The notes under the pieces: model-generated
Database searches by the model: none
What the model was told of the DNA's origin: nothing
What the model saw: only the letters and a program-made list of their open reading frames with translations
Shown: positions 1 through 9,500 of the stretch, piece by piece
Position numbering within the stretch: the first letter of the stretch is position 1
Layout: each line of letters starts with the position of its first letter
Source of the DNA: Niabella yanshanensis
Lineage (GTDB): Bacteria; Bacteroidota; Bacteroidia; Chitinophagales; Chitinophagaceae
NCBI RefSeq assembly: GCF_034424215.1
Contig: NZ_CP139960.1
Span: forward strand, 3,596,001-3,660,000
Direction: 5' to 3'
DNA length: 64,000 nucleotides
Translations under genes and position numbers: made by a program

Positions 1-649
1 CTAATAACAATAATACAACGCCAACAACCAGGTAAGGAACCATTACCCTTTGTATCAATTCATCCAGAACTACCGATCTCTCCGCCGGGTTCATCAAGGG
101 GATCCGGTTAAAAAGCTCCGTATCTGTTTTACGTAGTATCACTGCAGCAAAAATCAGTGGCGCCAATATACCCGCGCCCTTATTACAAACGCCCAGGATA
201 CTGATGCGTTGTGCTGCCCGCTCTATAGGACCAAGAATGGTAATGTAGGGATTGGCTGCAGTCTGTAAAACCGATAATCCCGTTCCTAATGCAAATAATC
301 CGGTTAAAAACATACCGTAAGTACGGGTGGCTGCTGCCGGTATGAAAATAAAAGCTCCTACAGACATTACTGCAAATCCAATAGCCATCCCCTTTTTAAA
401 GCCTGTTTTTTTTAACATGTAAGAAGAAGGCACTGATATCACCAGGTAAGAAATGTAGAAGGCAAAGGTGACAAAATAAGATTCGAAAGTAGTAAGCTCG
501 CAGGCAATTTTAAAATAGGGTATTAAGATGGCATTGACCCAGGAAATAAAACCGATCACAAAAAATACAACAGCAATAATGCTGATAGATACAATGATCC
601 TTTTAGGGTCAGGGGCCTGAGTGGGTATAGTAGTAGTTTGCTCTTTCAT
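1..649 (-). CDS. Sugar MFS transporter, FucP/NagP-like (3' end cut by window)
   Basis: This is an inner-membrane proton-coupled sugar permease. The first 216 codons are visible, from an ATG at 649, and the frame runs off the window edge. The protein starts with a short hydrophilic tail followed by about six hydrophobic helices (roughly residues 18-40, 55-78, 85-105, 110-132, 155-175, 203 on). The stretch QTAANPYITILGP near residue 128 and the following RISILGVCNKGAG are hallmarks of the FucP/glucose-galactose MFS subfamily. It is divergent from nagB, with a shared operator between them. That context favours an amino-sugar substrate (NagP in Bacteroidota), but this is inference and fucose or another hexose is possible. 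Confidence 0.85.
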   Translation of the reverse strand, partial: MKEQTTTIPTQAPDPKRIIVSISIIAVVFFVIGFISWVNAILIPYFKIACELTTFESYFVTFAFYISYLVISVPSSYMLKKTGFKKGMAIGFAVMSVGAFIFIPAAATRTYGMFLTGLFALGTGLSVLQTAANPYITILGPIERAAQRISILGVCNKGAGILAPLIFAAVILRKTDTELFNRIPLMNPAERSVVLDELIQRVMVPYLVVGVVLLLL

Positions 650-755
650 GATAATCGTTAGACATAAGGCCCGGGGGCATTATAATGTTTTAGCTAAAAT
701 ATCGATAAATGCCACTTTCCTGATGCTAATGGCCAGATAAATGATTGGCAACGTT

Positions 756-785
756 ACCGGTATCATTGCCGATAACGTTACCGTT
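756..785. promoter_or_regulatory. 30-bp inverted repeat, probable LacI-type operator (site A)
   Basis: Two 13-bp arms flank a CCGA core; 9 of 13 positions are complementary. The left arm is ACCGGTATCATTG and the right arm is TAACGTTACCGTT. The site lies between the transporter and nagB and is close in sequence to the site at 6230-6259, including the same CCGA core. Even-length dyads of this kind are typical LacI-family operators. No LacI gene is in the window. Confidence 0.6.
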
Positions 786-805
786 GTTTTATTAGCCCTT
801 TGGGG

Positions 806-835
806 TTCGTTCCTATTGCTTAATTGATACTTTTG
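806..835 (+). promoter_or_regulatory. Predicted nagB promoter
   Basis: TACTTTTG at 828-835 matches the Bacteroidota -7 consensus TAnnTTTG exactly. A TTCG at 806-809 lies 18 bp upstream, in the -33 position, with one mismatch to TTTG. The start codon is 45 bp downstream of the -7. The dyad at 756-785 lies just upstream. Confidence 0.5.
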
Positions 836-880
836 GTTACAACGATGCTTTAATCGCCCAAACTTTAAAAACAGATATCA

Positions 881-1627
881 ATGGAAATGATGGTACTAAA
901 AGATAAGTACGAATTAGGAATTGCTGCCGGGAAAAAAACCGGCGAGCTGATCCGCAATACGATCAATGAAGCAGGACAAGCCAATGTTATACTGGCTACC
1001 GGCACCAGCCAGTTCCAGACCCTGGAACAGTTAATAAAAGAAGAAGGAATTGACTGGAGCAAAGTGGTGATGTTTCACTTAGATGAATATATTGGGCTGC
1101 CGGTTACACATCCCGCCAGTTTCAGGAAATACCTGAAAGAACGTTTTTTAGAAAAAGTACCACCATTGAAAGCCTATTATCTTATTAATGGTGAAGCAGA
1201 TGCGGAAGCGGAGCGCCTGCGTTTGAATGCCATTATTCAGCAGCACCCGATTGATGTAGCATTGGTGGGCGTTGGTGAAAACGGGCACCTTGCTTTTAAT
1301 GATCCGCCCGCAGATTTTGACACCGAAGATCCTTACCTGGTAGTAAACCTGGATGAGCAATGTCGCATGCAGCAAATGGGTGAAGGCTGGTTTGCCTCGC
1401 TGGAAGAAGTGCCTGCACAAGCCATCAGCATGTCGGTAAAGCAGATCATGAAATCTACCCATATCATCTGTTCGGTACCCGATGGCAGAAAAGCTCAGGC
1501 GGTAAAAGACAGCATTGAACAACCTGTTAATCCTGTGTATCCTGCCAGCATCCTGCAATTACATGCATCCTGCAGTTATTACCTGGATCAGTCTTCGGCG
1601 GCATTACTGAGTGTAGCCTCTCGATAA
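881..1627 (+). CDS. nagB: Glucosamine-6-phosphate deaminase (NagB family)
   Basis: It converts glucosamine-6-phosphate to fructose-6-phosphate and ammonia in the cytoplasm, feeding amino sugars into glycolysis. The protein has 248 residues, slightly shorter than E. coli NagB (266). Visible motifs are TGTSQFQTLEQL (residues 40-51, phosphate loop), FHLDEYIG (65-72) with the acidic pair D68-E69, and VGVGENGHLAFNDPP (129-143) with H136. Many NagB proteins have FNEP where this one has FNDP, a conservative change that may mark a subgroup. ATG codons also occur at 887 and 890, so the first two residues are uncertain. It is the first gene of a run with two secreted glycosidase-like genes. No nagA or sugar kinase is present in the window. 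Confidence 0.9.
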   Translation: MEMMVLKDKYELGIAAGKKTGELIRNTINEAGQANVILATGTSQFQTLEQLIKEEGIDWSKVVMFHLDEYIGLPVTHPASFRKYLKERFLEKVPPLKAYYLINGEADAEAERLRLNAIIQQHPIDVALVGVGENGHLAFNDPPADFDTEDPYLVVNLDEQCRMQQMGEGWFASLEEVPAQAISMSVKQIMKSTHIICSVPDGRKAQAVKDSIEQPVNPVYPASILQLHASCSYYLDQSSAALLSVASR

Positions 1628-1662
1628 AAACGGATATAAAGAGATTTTTAAATTAGATCCAT

Positions 1663-2859
1663 ATGAAATTATTAGATATAGGGCTTTTGTCAGCCAGCTT
1701 GCTGCTAACCTGCTTCACGGGTATCGCTCAAAAAGATGAGCAACCGCTCCGGCTGCAGCATATACCTTCGGATGGTGTACCCTATGCGCAAATATTCGAC
1801 AGCAGGGTGAAGGATGCTTCGGTATATCAAAAGCGGGGCAACAAATTTTTTTTTATCTGGGGTGCCACAAAACCTGATCCTATTGAGGGGGTAACGATCA
1901 GCAAATATTTCCCTTCGTATCGTAATCCGGAACGGCAATTCGATATTGAATGGTATAAAAAGAACCACCCCGATTGGATCATATATAAAGAAGATAAGGT
2001 GACACCCGCCTATGGCTATATATATGATTATGGTGGACTGGTGCCGCTGGATGTGTCCAATCCGGAAGTGCGTGAATTTTATTTAAAAGAATTTATGCTA
2101 CCGGCCGTTAAGCAAGGTTATAAAGTGGTAGCGATGGATAACGTGGATTTGGGTAACTGGCCCGGGGCAGCAGGTAAATATGACAAGGGAAAATGGGTAC
2201 AGTTATACACCGGTAAGAAAAATGATAAGGCCTTCCAGGAAAATATGATCGGCTGGATGCGCTATTTATCGGAGAACCTGAATCCATTGGGCGTTCAGGT
2301 AGCAGCCAATATCAAGGCTAACAGCGCTCCGAATGATGTGGTGTTGCGCATGATGCATTCAGTAAATATATGGCTGGATGAAAATGGCTTTACCCATACC
2401 GGAAAAAATATTACGGGCAGCAACTGGCAAAGGCAGTTTGACTATTTAAAAGAGATCGCTCTCATCAAAGGCTATATTTCTATTAACCAGGTAGAAGGCG
2501 CCGTAGAACAAGCTGATCCGGCGCAGATAGAATGGGTGATTGCTAACTTTTTACTCACACGTGGCCCCCAGAGTCTGCTGGCCATTACCCCCTTTATAGA
2601 TAAGAAGGCTATTTACCAGGAGTTTCATTACCGTCCGGAAATGAATGTAAATATTGGATCGCCCGTAGATAAAGCGGTTCGGCAAAAAGCTGCCTGGACC
2701 AGGAAGTTTACCAAAGGAATGGTAGTGGTCAATCCTTCGGCCACAGAAACGGTAAGCATCAACTTACCAAAAGGCAAGTGGAAAACAATAGGCGGGCAGA
2801 TAAAACAAAAGACAATACAGGTAGCACCCGCTTCTGGTTTCGTATTAACCAGGCTCTAA
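1663..2859 (+). CDS. Secreted TIM-barrel glycosidase-like protein (GHL15-like)
   Basis: This 398-residue protein has a signal peptide (about residues 1-22, ending in GIAQ). The body resembles the hypothetical glycoside hydrolase family 15 group: FFFIWGATKP, then a YKKNHPDWIIYKED segment, LDVSNPEVREFYLKEF and VVAMDNVDLGNW. These look like successive strands of a beta/alpha barrel with an acidic residue (D in MDNVD) at a strand end. The family has no established substrate, so no reaction is assigned. It starts 35 bp after nagB and is followed after 31 bp by another secreted glycosidase-like gene, so the three are probably co-transcribed. The context suggests release of an amino-sugar-containing glycan; that is inference. 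Confidence 0.6.
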   Translation: MKLLDIGLLSASLLLTCFTGIAQKDEQPLRLQHIPSDGVPYAQIFDSRVKDASVYQKRGNKFFFIWGATKPDPIEGVTISKYFPSYRNPERQFDIEWYKKNHPDWIIYKEDKVTPAYGYIYDYGGLVPLDVSNPEVREFYLKEFMLPAVKQGYKVVAMDNVDLGNWPGAAGKYDKGKWVQLYTGKKNDKAFQENMIGWMRYLSENLNPLGVQVAANIKANSAPNDVVLRMMHSVNIWLDENGFTHTGKNITGSNWQRQFDYLKEIALIKGYISINQVEGAVEQADPAQIEWVIANFLLTRGPQSLLAITPFIDKKAIYQEFHYRPEMNVNIGSPVDKAVRQKAAWTRKFTKGMVVVNPSATETVSINLPKGKWKTIGGQIKQKTIQVAPASGFVLTRL

Positions 2860-2890
2860 ATAATTCTCTAAATTTTAAACTGATTGACAG

Positions 2891-4975
2891 ATGAATAATA
2901 AATTCCTTCTGGGATGTTTTGTGCTGGTGATTGTAAGTGCTTTATTTGCCACCGGTCTTCGCGCACAGTCTGGTACTGCTAAAGCCGCACCCAAATGGGT
3001 GGAGGGCTTCCCGGTAGTAATGATCGGTAACTGGGATATCAAGCCCACTTTCAGGCGAAGGGTGGGCGCTAACCCGGTATGGATTGACGAGATATTTAAA
3101 AAAGAATCAACCGAAGAACAGGTAAAAAAATACAAAGACATGGGCGCCACCATGGTAATGGCATTCTTTTATAAAGGTTTTGGTTTGAATGCAGAGAAGG
3201 AAGAAATTGATGCTACCCGTAAGCTGGTAGATAATTGTAAAAAGTATGGGCTTAAAACCGGTGCTTATATAGGCTCTACGCTTCCTTTTGAAACTTTTTT
3301 TGCCGAAGTGCCCGAGGCCAAAGAATGGGTGGCGCCGGATTACCAGGGACAACCCGTTACTTACGGAAGCCAAACCTTTCGCAAGCTGGTGTACTTTCAG
3401 CACGAGGGTTACAAAGCCTATATTAAACGCGTGTTAAAGATAGCTGTAGAAGATATTAAGGTAGATTTGATTCATTTTGATAACTCCTCCGTACAGGCAA
3501 TTGCTCCCGTATTCTATCATCCTTTAGCGGTTCAGCATTTCAGGGAGTTCTTGACTAAAAAATATACACCCGAACAATTAAAGCAAAGGTTGGGCTTCAG
3601 CGATGTTCGCTTTGTTGAGCCGCCCACTTATAGCAAAAGCATTGGCATACTGCATGATCCTTTATCCCAGGAGTGGACCGACTTCCGTTGCCGGCAGCTG
3701 GCTGATTATTACGGGGAGATGGCGCAGTACATCAGGAGCCTCAATCCGGAAGTAGCAGTAGAATGTAATCCGCATGGCTTGGATGGCCGCAATTCGATGT
3801 GGAATGAAAGCGTAGACTTTGCAAGAATATTACCACATACCAATTATTTCTGGACAGAAGGCGAGCAAACAGGTTTGACCGAAAACGGCGCATTACTTTC
3901 CAAAATACGTACGTTTAAAATAGCACGGACCTTTGATAACCGTGTTTTTATCAAAACCAATGATATTCAGCTGAAGATGGCTGAAGCCCTGGCTTATAAT
4001 CGCGAAGGCATAGGACTCATTGGCGGGATGGAAGAAATGGACGGAGGCAATTATCATACACCACTACCACTAACACAGGAGCAACAGGACTATATCCGGT
4101 TTTTTAAAGATCATTTTGACTACTATAAAGGAACAACAAATATCGCTGATGTGGCGGTCTTGCATACATTTAACAGTATGGCTTATAACAGCGACCGGCC
4201 CTATCAAAGCACTTTTCTTTTTGAGCAAAGTTTGATACAGGGAAAAGTTCCTTTTGATGTGATCTTCGACGAGCAGCTTAAAAACCTGGATCGTTATAAA
4301 GTGTTGGTGCTGGCCAACCAGGAATGCCTTACCGATGAGCAACAGGAGCTCGTACGCTCCTTTGTGCACAAGGGCGGCGGCCTTGTTATAACAGAGCATA
4401 CCTCATTGTATAATGCCTGGCATCAGCGAAAAGATAATTTTGGCCTGGCCGACCTGATACAGCTGAAAGCCCCGGATTGGCATAACCGCCGCACACCGGA
4501 AGCTATCCTGCCTATAGTAGAACAGCGTAATGCAATAGGGAAAGGACGTGTTATTTATTTACCGGAAGTGATTCCATCGGTGCCCAAGCCAACGATGGTG
4601 CCTATGGCGGGACCTTATTTTAAACTCGCTAAGAATCATCAGCAACTGATCGAAGCTGTGCAATGGGCTTCGGGCAATGATCTGTCACTGCAGGTAGAAG
4701 GTCCGGAAACGGTAACAATGGAGCTGTTAAAACAGGAAAGTAAAGAACGGCTGCTGTTGCACCTGGTGAACTTTAACTACGAGAAAGCTCCTGCGGAAAA
4801 TATAAAAGTAAGTCTTAAAATTCCAACGGGAAAAAAAGTACAAAAACTGACGCTTTTAAGCCCCGATCGTAAAACAATAACCAGCAGCCTGGCATTTACA
4901 CAGGAAAAAGGAATGCTGCAATTTACCATTCCACAGGTGAAGTTATATGGACTTGCGGCTGTAGAATTAAAGTAA
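2891..4975 (+). CDS. Secreted glycosidase-like protein with C-terminal trimerisation-type domain
   Basis: The 694-residue protein begins with a signal peptide (about 1-26, ending in GLRAQ). Residues about 30-400 read as a TIM barrel (TMVMAFFYKGF, GAYIGSTLPFETFF, DLIHFDNSS, VECNPHGLDG, TNYFWTEGEQTG). Residues about 415-560 resemble the glutamine-amidotransferase-like trimerisation domain of GH42 beta-galactosidases (VAVLHTFNSMAYNSDRPY, then YKVLVLANQECLTDEQQELVRSFVHKGGGLVITEHT is split over this region). A beta-sandwich-like C-terminus follows. I cannot place it in a defined GH family, and the catalytic acids are not certain. It is the last gene of the nagB run, ahead of a terminator hairpin. 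Confidence 0.6.
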   Translation: MNNKFLLGCFVLVIVSALFATGLRAQSGTAKAAPKWVEGFPVVMIGNWDIKPTFRRRVGANPVWIDEIFKKESTEEQVKKYKDMGATMVMAFFYKGFGLNAEKEEIDATRKLVDNCKKYGLKTGAYIGSTLPFETFFAEVPEAKEWVAPDYQGQPVTYGSQTFRKLVYFQHEGYKAYIKRVLKIAVEDIKVDLIHFDNSSVQAIAPVFYHPLAVQHFREFLTKKYTPEQLKQRLGFSDVRFVEPPTYSKSIGILHDPLSQEWTDFRCRQLADYYGEMAQYIRSLNPEVAVECNPHGLDGRNSMWNESVDFARILPHTNYFWTEGEQTGLTENGALLSKIRTFKIARTFDNRVFIKTNDIQLKMAEALAYNREGIGLIGGMEEMDGGNYHTPLPLTQEQQDYIRFFKDHFDYYKGTTNIADVAVLHTFNSMAYNSDRPYQSTFLFEQSLIQGKVPFDVIFDEQLKNLDRYKVLVLANQECLTDEQQELVRSFVHKGGGLVITEHTSLYNAWHQRKDNFGLADLIQLKAPDWHNRRTPEAILPIVEQRNAIGKGRVIYLPEVIPSVPKPTMVPMAGPYFKLAKNHQQLIEAVQWASGNDLSLQVEGPETVTMELLKQESKERLLLHLVNFNYEKAPAENIKVSLKIPTGKKVQKLTLLSPDRKTITSSLAFTQEKGMLQFTIPQVKLYGLAAVELK

Positions 4976-5374
4976 GTATGCTTACAGCTTTATCTCAAAT
5001 ATAGTTTGAGTCATATGAGCATAACGGAAGGTTCTCTGTTTAGGGAACCTTCTTTTGTTTCAATGAACTGCTATTTTGAATAAGGGTTTTCTGGCAAATT
5101 AGTGGTAGCAAAAAAGAATCGCCGCCCGGATGACCTGGCCGGACAGGCACGGCTAGCATGAAGCATGGATGCATTCGTGGCTTTGCAACGGCCGCGCCAG
5201 CTCTATGTTTGAGGATGACACTTTCATAACGTCGTTTCGACTGCTGAGTTTTTCTGTATATCCTTCAGGTGTGCGCATCGTGAATTTTTAAACCGGAATG
5301 ACGGAATATAAGTCTATCATTTAAACAAATGAAGCTTGTATAAAAGTGTTGTTGAGGTATAGCCGGTTTACAAA
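4976..5374. other. Non-coding region between convergent units
   Basis: Apart from the terminator at 5027-5056, no gene is seen. The part around 5150-5310 is richer in GC than its surroundings and holds fragments such as CGTCGTTTCGACTG (near 5230) and CCGGAATGACGG (near 5292). These look like the ends of a decayed intergenic palindromic repeat, but too little is preserved to define one. Confidence 0.4.
5027..5056 (+). terminator. Rho-independent terminator of the nagB run
   Basis: The stem GAAGGTTC (5027-5034) pairs with GAACCTTC (5045-5052) across a 10-nt loop and is followed by TTTTG. It lies about 50 bp after the last gene. Confidence 0.7.
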
Positions 5375-6139
5375 CTATTTCACCAGGTACTGGGCCAAAG
5401 GCGATTTCATTTCTCTTAAACCTTCGCCTGCCAACTTAGCGATGGCTGTAGCTCCGGCTTCAGATAAATGAGTATCATCCTTTTTGCCTTTAGGGAGTTT
5501 GGTGAATTTACCCGGCTCTATATAAACATACAATTGTTTAGATGCTTCCGGTCCTAATTGTTGAACGAGTCCGCGTGACTTAAGATTAAGATCTATCAGC
5601 GGTACTTTCATCTCTTTTGACAGCTTTCTAACCTCTTCTACATACGCTTCAAAGCTATTAGGAAGCAGTGTTCCGCTTTTATCAAATTTTCTCCGGGTTA
5701 TAGAAGTAAACAGCACAGGGATGGCTTTTTTTTCCCTCGTTTCGGATATATAGTTGATCAGGTTTTGGCGGTAAGTACCGTGTGGATCCGTATGCCGCAG
5801 GCTATCATCTTTTTCGTCATTAGGTCCGAACATAATGAACACATAATCGCCGGGCATTACCTGGTCGATTGTTTTCTGCCAGTAGCCTTCCTCCCTGAAA
5901 CTTTTAGAGCTTCTACCGCTCCTGGCCATATTTTTAATAATAACCTGGCCGTTAAAAAATTGAGGCATCATCTGCATCCATCCGCGTATCGGGTAATTGT
6001 CTCCGCCAAAGCCGTTCAGGTATCGCTGATCATAATCGCACATAGTGGAGTCGCCAATAGAATAAATAGTTACTTTCTTTGTTTTTGTAAAGCTGTACAA
6101 AAAAAACAGGCAACCCAGGGCAATAAACAATCTTTTCAT
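5375..6139 (-). CDS. Secreted SGNH esterase, rhamnogalacturonan acetylesterase-like (CE12)
   Basis: This 254-residue protein probably removes acetyl groups from a plant or bacterial polysaccharide outside the cytoplasm. It shows the SGNH blocks in order: IGDST near residue 28 with the nucleophile Ser, MARSGRSSKSF near 72 (Gly block), MFGPNDEKD near 102 (Asn block), and DDTHLSEAGA near 230 with the catalytic Asp and His. The arrangement is that of CE12 enzymes. The start is placed at the ATG at 6139, which gives a hydrophobic signal segment (RLFIALGCLFFLYSF). The open frame continues upstream to 6739, but that part overlaps the SusC gene and lacks coding character. It is divergent from SusC/SusD, with a probable operator between them. 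Confidence 0.82.
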   Translation of the reverse strand: MKRLFIALGCLFFLYSFTKTKKVTIYSIGDSTMCDYDQRYLNGFGGDNYPIRGWMQMMPQFFNGQVIIKNMARSGRSSKSFREEGYWQKTIDQVMPGDYVFIMFGPNDEKDDSLRHTDPHGTYRQNLINYISETREKKAIPVLFTSITRRKFDKSGTLLPNSFEAYVEEVRKLSKEMKVPLIDLNLKSRGLVQQLGPEASKQLYVYIEPGKFTKLPKGKKDDTHLSEAGATAIAKLAGEGLREMKSPLAQYLVK

Positions 6140-6221
6140 ATCAATGATTTTAAACGATTCATTCAAAGTTGATGTGTTGCTAATGTAGTTTTTTTTAAGC
6201 CAGAGACCATTGTAGCATCCG

Positions 6222-6229
6222 CAAATATC
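6222..6229 (-). promoter_or_regulatory. Candidate -7 element of the CE12 gene
   Basis: On the minus strand this reads GATATTTG, 7 of 8 matches to TAnnTTTG. It directly abuts the operator at 6230-6259, so a protein bound there would cover the space between -7 and -33. That arrangement suits repression. Confidence 0.4.
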
Positions 6230-6259
6230 ACCGGCATCGTTACCGATAACGATACCGGT
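6230..6259. promoter_or_regulatory. 30-bp inverted repeat, probable LacI-type operator (site B)
   Basis: Left arm ACCGGCATCGTTA and right arm TAACGATACCGGT match as an inverted repeat at 12 of 13 positions around a CCGA core. The inner ATCGTTA/TAACGAT is perfect. The reverse complement aligns with the site at 756-785 over about 32 bp with 7 mismatches. It sits between the CE12 and SusC genes. Confidence 0.7.
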
Positions 6260-6575
6260 AATTTTTACTGCAGGCTTTCGCCGAAGCGGGCTAAAAATAT
6301 ATATCTTGGTTTTCATTAACGAAAATGTTTGCCCAATTGCTTTTGTGAGAGATGGTGCAGAATGAGGCCCGGTATCAGTAAACGGCAGGTACTTTAATGA
6401 GATAGCTGATGCCGGAGACCATTTAAAATAGAGTAAGCGCGATGAAATGATCCTTGTTGAAATTTTCATTCTTAATGAAGCATCGAAAGGGTTTAAGAAT
6501 ATTTTCGATTGTGCTTTATCTACAGCGTGAAGATTTAGGGAAAGTATCTGACCGTAAAACAATAAAAATATACGG

Positions 6576-9500
6576 ATGAAATTAATTGCAGTATTGCTGT
6601 TATCAGCTTTTAGTTTTTCTTTTTGTTTGGCGCAAAGTAACCGGCGTATCAGTGGCGAGGTAACAGACTCTGCAACCGGCGCGCCTCTTGCAGGGGTAAG
6701 CTTACTGATGAAAGGCAAGTCAGGAGGAACCATCACCAATGCCGAAGGGAGGTTTGTATTGCCGGTTTCCGCAGCAGATACGTTAATTACAATATTGGTG
6801 GAACATGTGGGATACCAGGCACAGGAGGTTACGGCTGGTAGCGGGAAGGCGCTGCATATTGTTCTTGCAGCAAGTGTGTCGCAGATGGAAGAAGTGGTAA
6901 CGATTGGTTATGCAACCGTGAAGAAAAAAGATCTTACCGGTTCCGTGGTATCGCTTAGCAGTAAGCAGTTGAAAGATATCCCCGTCAATTCCCTGGCAGA
7001 AGCCCTTACCGGCCGGATGGCAGGTGTACAGGTAACTACCTCAGAAGGGGCGCCGGGTGCGGAGGTCCAGATAAAGATCCGGGGTAATGGTTCTGTTACA
7101 CAGGATATAGCACCGCTTTATATAATTGATGGAGTACAGGTGGAAGGAGGGCTGGCCGGTCTTTCGCCACAGGATATAGAATCGGTAGATGTGTTGAAAG
7201 ATGCGTCCGCTACTTCTATCTACGGAGCAAGAGGCGCTAATGGTGTGGTAATTATTACTACCAAAGGTGGCAAGGAAGCCAAGCCTGTTATCAGCTATAA
7301 TGGTTTTGTGGGCTTAAAACAACTGGCGAATCGACTGGATGTGTTAAGCCCTTATGAATTTGTTATATCGCAATATGAGAGAAGCCGGGGCACTACAGAA
7401 GCGCAGACTTCCTTTGCACGTATATATGGAAACTGGGATAGTTTGAGTGTATACCGAGACATACCTGCCATCGACTGGCAAAAGGAAACCTTTGGTAATG
7501 ATGCCTGGATGCAGACACATAACGTGGGTGTTGCTGGAGGCAATAAAACTACACAGTATAATTTAAGCCTTACCAGTAACAATGAAGATGGGGTAATGCT
7601 CAACTCGGGTTATGACAGGAAACTGATAAACTTTAGAATGGATACCAGAGTGAGCAATGCATTAAAAGTAGGATTTAATGTACGTTATGCCAACCAGGCC
7701 ATTACCGGTGCCGGTACTTCAGATGGAGGCGCTTCTACTTACAATATGCTTCGTCATACCATTAAATACAGGCCTTTTACATTAAATATTTTATCACCCA
7801 ACGACCTGGATGAGGCTTATTATGATGAAACCAATGCGGGCAACGCCTTGGGTATTATTAATCCTATCCAGCTTAGCAATGCCCAATACAGTAAAAAGAT
7901 GAGCTCGCTCACCAACCTGAACGGTTATGCCAATTATACATTTAGTCCGAAGTTCTCATTCAGATCTACGGCCGGTGTCAACTTCAATAATCAAACCTAT
8001 CATACTTTTTTCGACTACATCACATCCAAAGCGCGTACACAGGGAGCCAGTATGCCTATGGCGGGGGTATTAACCAACAATGTATACAACCTGTCCAGCT
8101 CCAACGTATTGACCTACACCAATTCAAGAAAAAGCGATCATCGTGTAGATGTATTATTGGGTAATGAGCTGTATAATGTAAAAGCTAAAAGCACGGATAT
8201 ACAACTAAAGAACTTTCCTATAGGCATTACTCCGGATAAGGCGCTGAATCAGTTAAACATTGGTACTGTCATTCCAACTTATCCGAAGTCGGGTAGCTAT
8301 GAAAGCCGTATTGTATCGTTTTTTACAAGAGCCAACTATTCGTATAAAGATAAGTTCTTGGCGAACTTCAGTTTGCGGGCTGATGGTTCTTCTAAATTTG
8401 CGCCCGGCAATCAGTGGGGTTATTTTCCTGCCGGTGCGGTGTCCTGGCGTATCTCTAAAGAATCGTTTTTGGAGGACAGCAAAGTGATATCGGACCTGAA
8501 GATCAGGGCCAGCTACGGTGCTACAGGCAATAACCGGATAGATGATTACCTGTACATGAACATTTTCAGCCCTACGGCCAAGTATGCGCTTAACGAGCTG
8601 GTGGTGCCCGCTTATATGGTAGGAAGCCTGCCTAATAAAGACCTGAAATGGGAAACCACGATCTCGCGGAATATCGGGGTAGACGTATCGCTGTTGAAAA
8701 ACAGGTTATCGCTTACCGCAGATGTTTACCTGAATACAGTAAATAATTTATTGATCGATGTGCCCATACCGCCTACTTCAGGCTATAGCACCCAGCTGCA
8801 AAATGTAGGAAGCCTGTCGAACCGGGGCCTTGAAATACAGCTAAGCGCTACCCCCGTTCAAAAAACAGATTTCACCTGGGTTACAGAATTTAATATTTCC
8901 TTCAACCGTAATAAAATTGAACGGCTAGCGAATGGCTTAGACCAGTATTTTGCTTATTCCGGATTTGGAATTTCCGGTCAGCCGGCGGACTATATCGTAA
9001 AAGCAGGGCAGCCATTGGGTACCATGTATGGCTATGTTTCTGATGGTTTTTACAGAACCGGTGATTTTAATTACGATGCGGCCACCAGTACCTATACATT
9101 GAAAGAAGGCGTGGTAGACGTAGCGCAGGCAATCGGGATAGCACAACCTGGCTGGATGAAACTAAAAGATCTGGATGGAAATAACATCATCGACGAGAAT
9201 GATAAAACCATCATTGGTAATGCCAACCCTAAATTTTCAGGAGGCATTAATCAACGGTTTACTTACAAAAATTTTGACTTAAGTGTATTCCTGAATTTTG
9301 TTTATGGCAACCAGGTATATAATGCTAATAAAATTGAATTTACCAATGGGTATGGCTCTCATACCAACTCTCTTGCTTTTGTGAAAGATCGCTGGCGCAC
9401 CGTTGACGACAATGGCAATATATTGCAGCAGGTGGCTACCATGTCGGGTAAGCAGGTAGTGACTGGCGTAGCGCCTGAGCAATTGGAAGCCATTAACAAA

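Larger units (their letters stand above)
6140..6575. other. Divergent promoter region between CE12 and SusC
   Basis: The region holds the operator at 6230-6259 and a candidate -7 for the esterase gene. No gene is supported. The half nearer SusC (about 6300-6575) has no clear TAnnTTTG element on the plus strand. Confidence 0.5.

Noticed and set aside
5100-5310. Possible mobile-element remnant or attachment site
   Set aside because: GC is locally higher and repeat-like fragments exist, but no terminal repeats, transposase frame or target duplication could be found.
5765-6172. Plus-strand open frame opposite the esterase gene
   Set aside because: It is a shadow frame; the esterase on the other strand has all SGNH motifs.
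6140-6739. Upstream extension of the CE12 frame to a 454-residue protein
   Set aside because: The extension overlaps the SusC start and the operator, has no domain character, and the signal peptide begins at the ATG at 6139.
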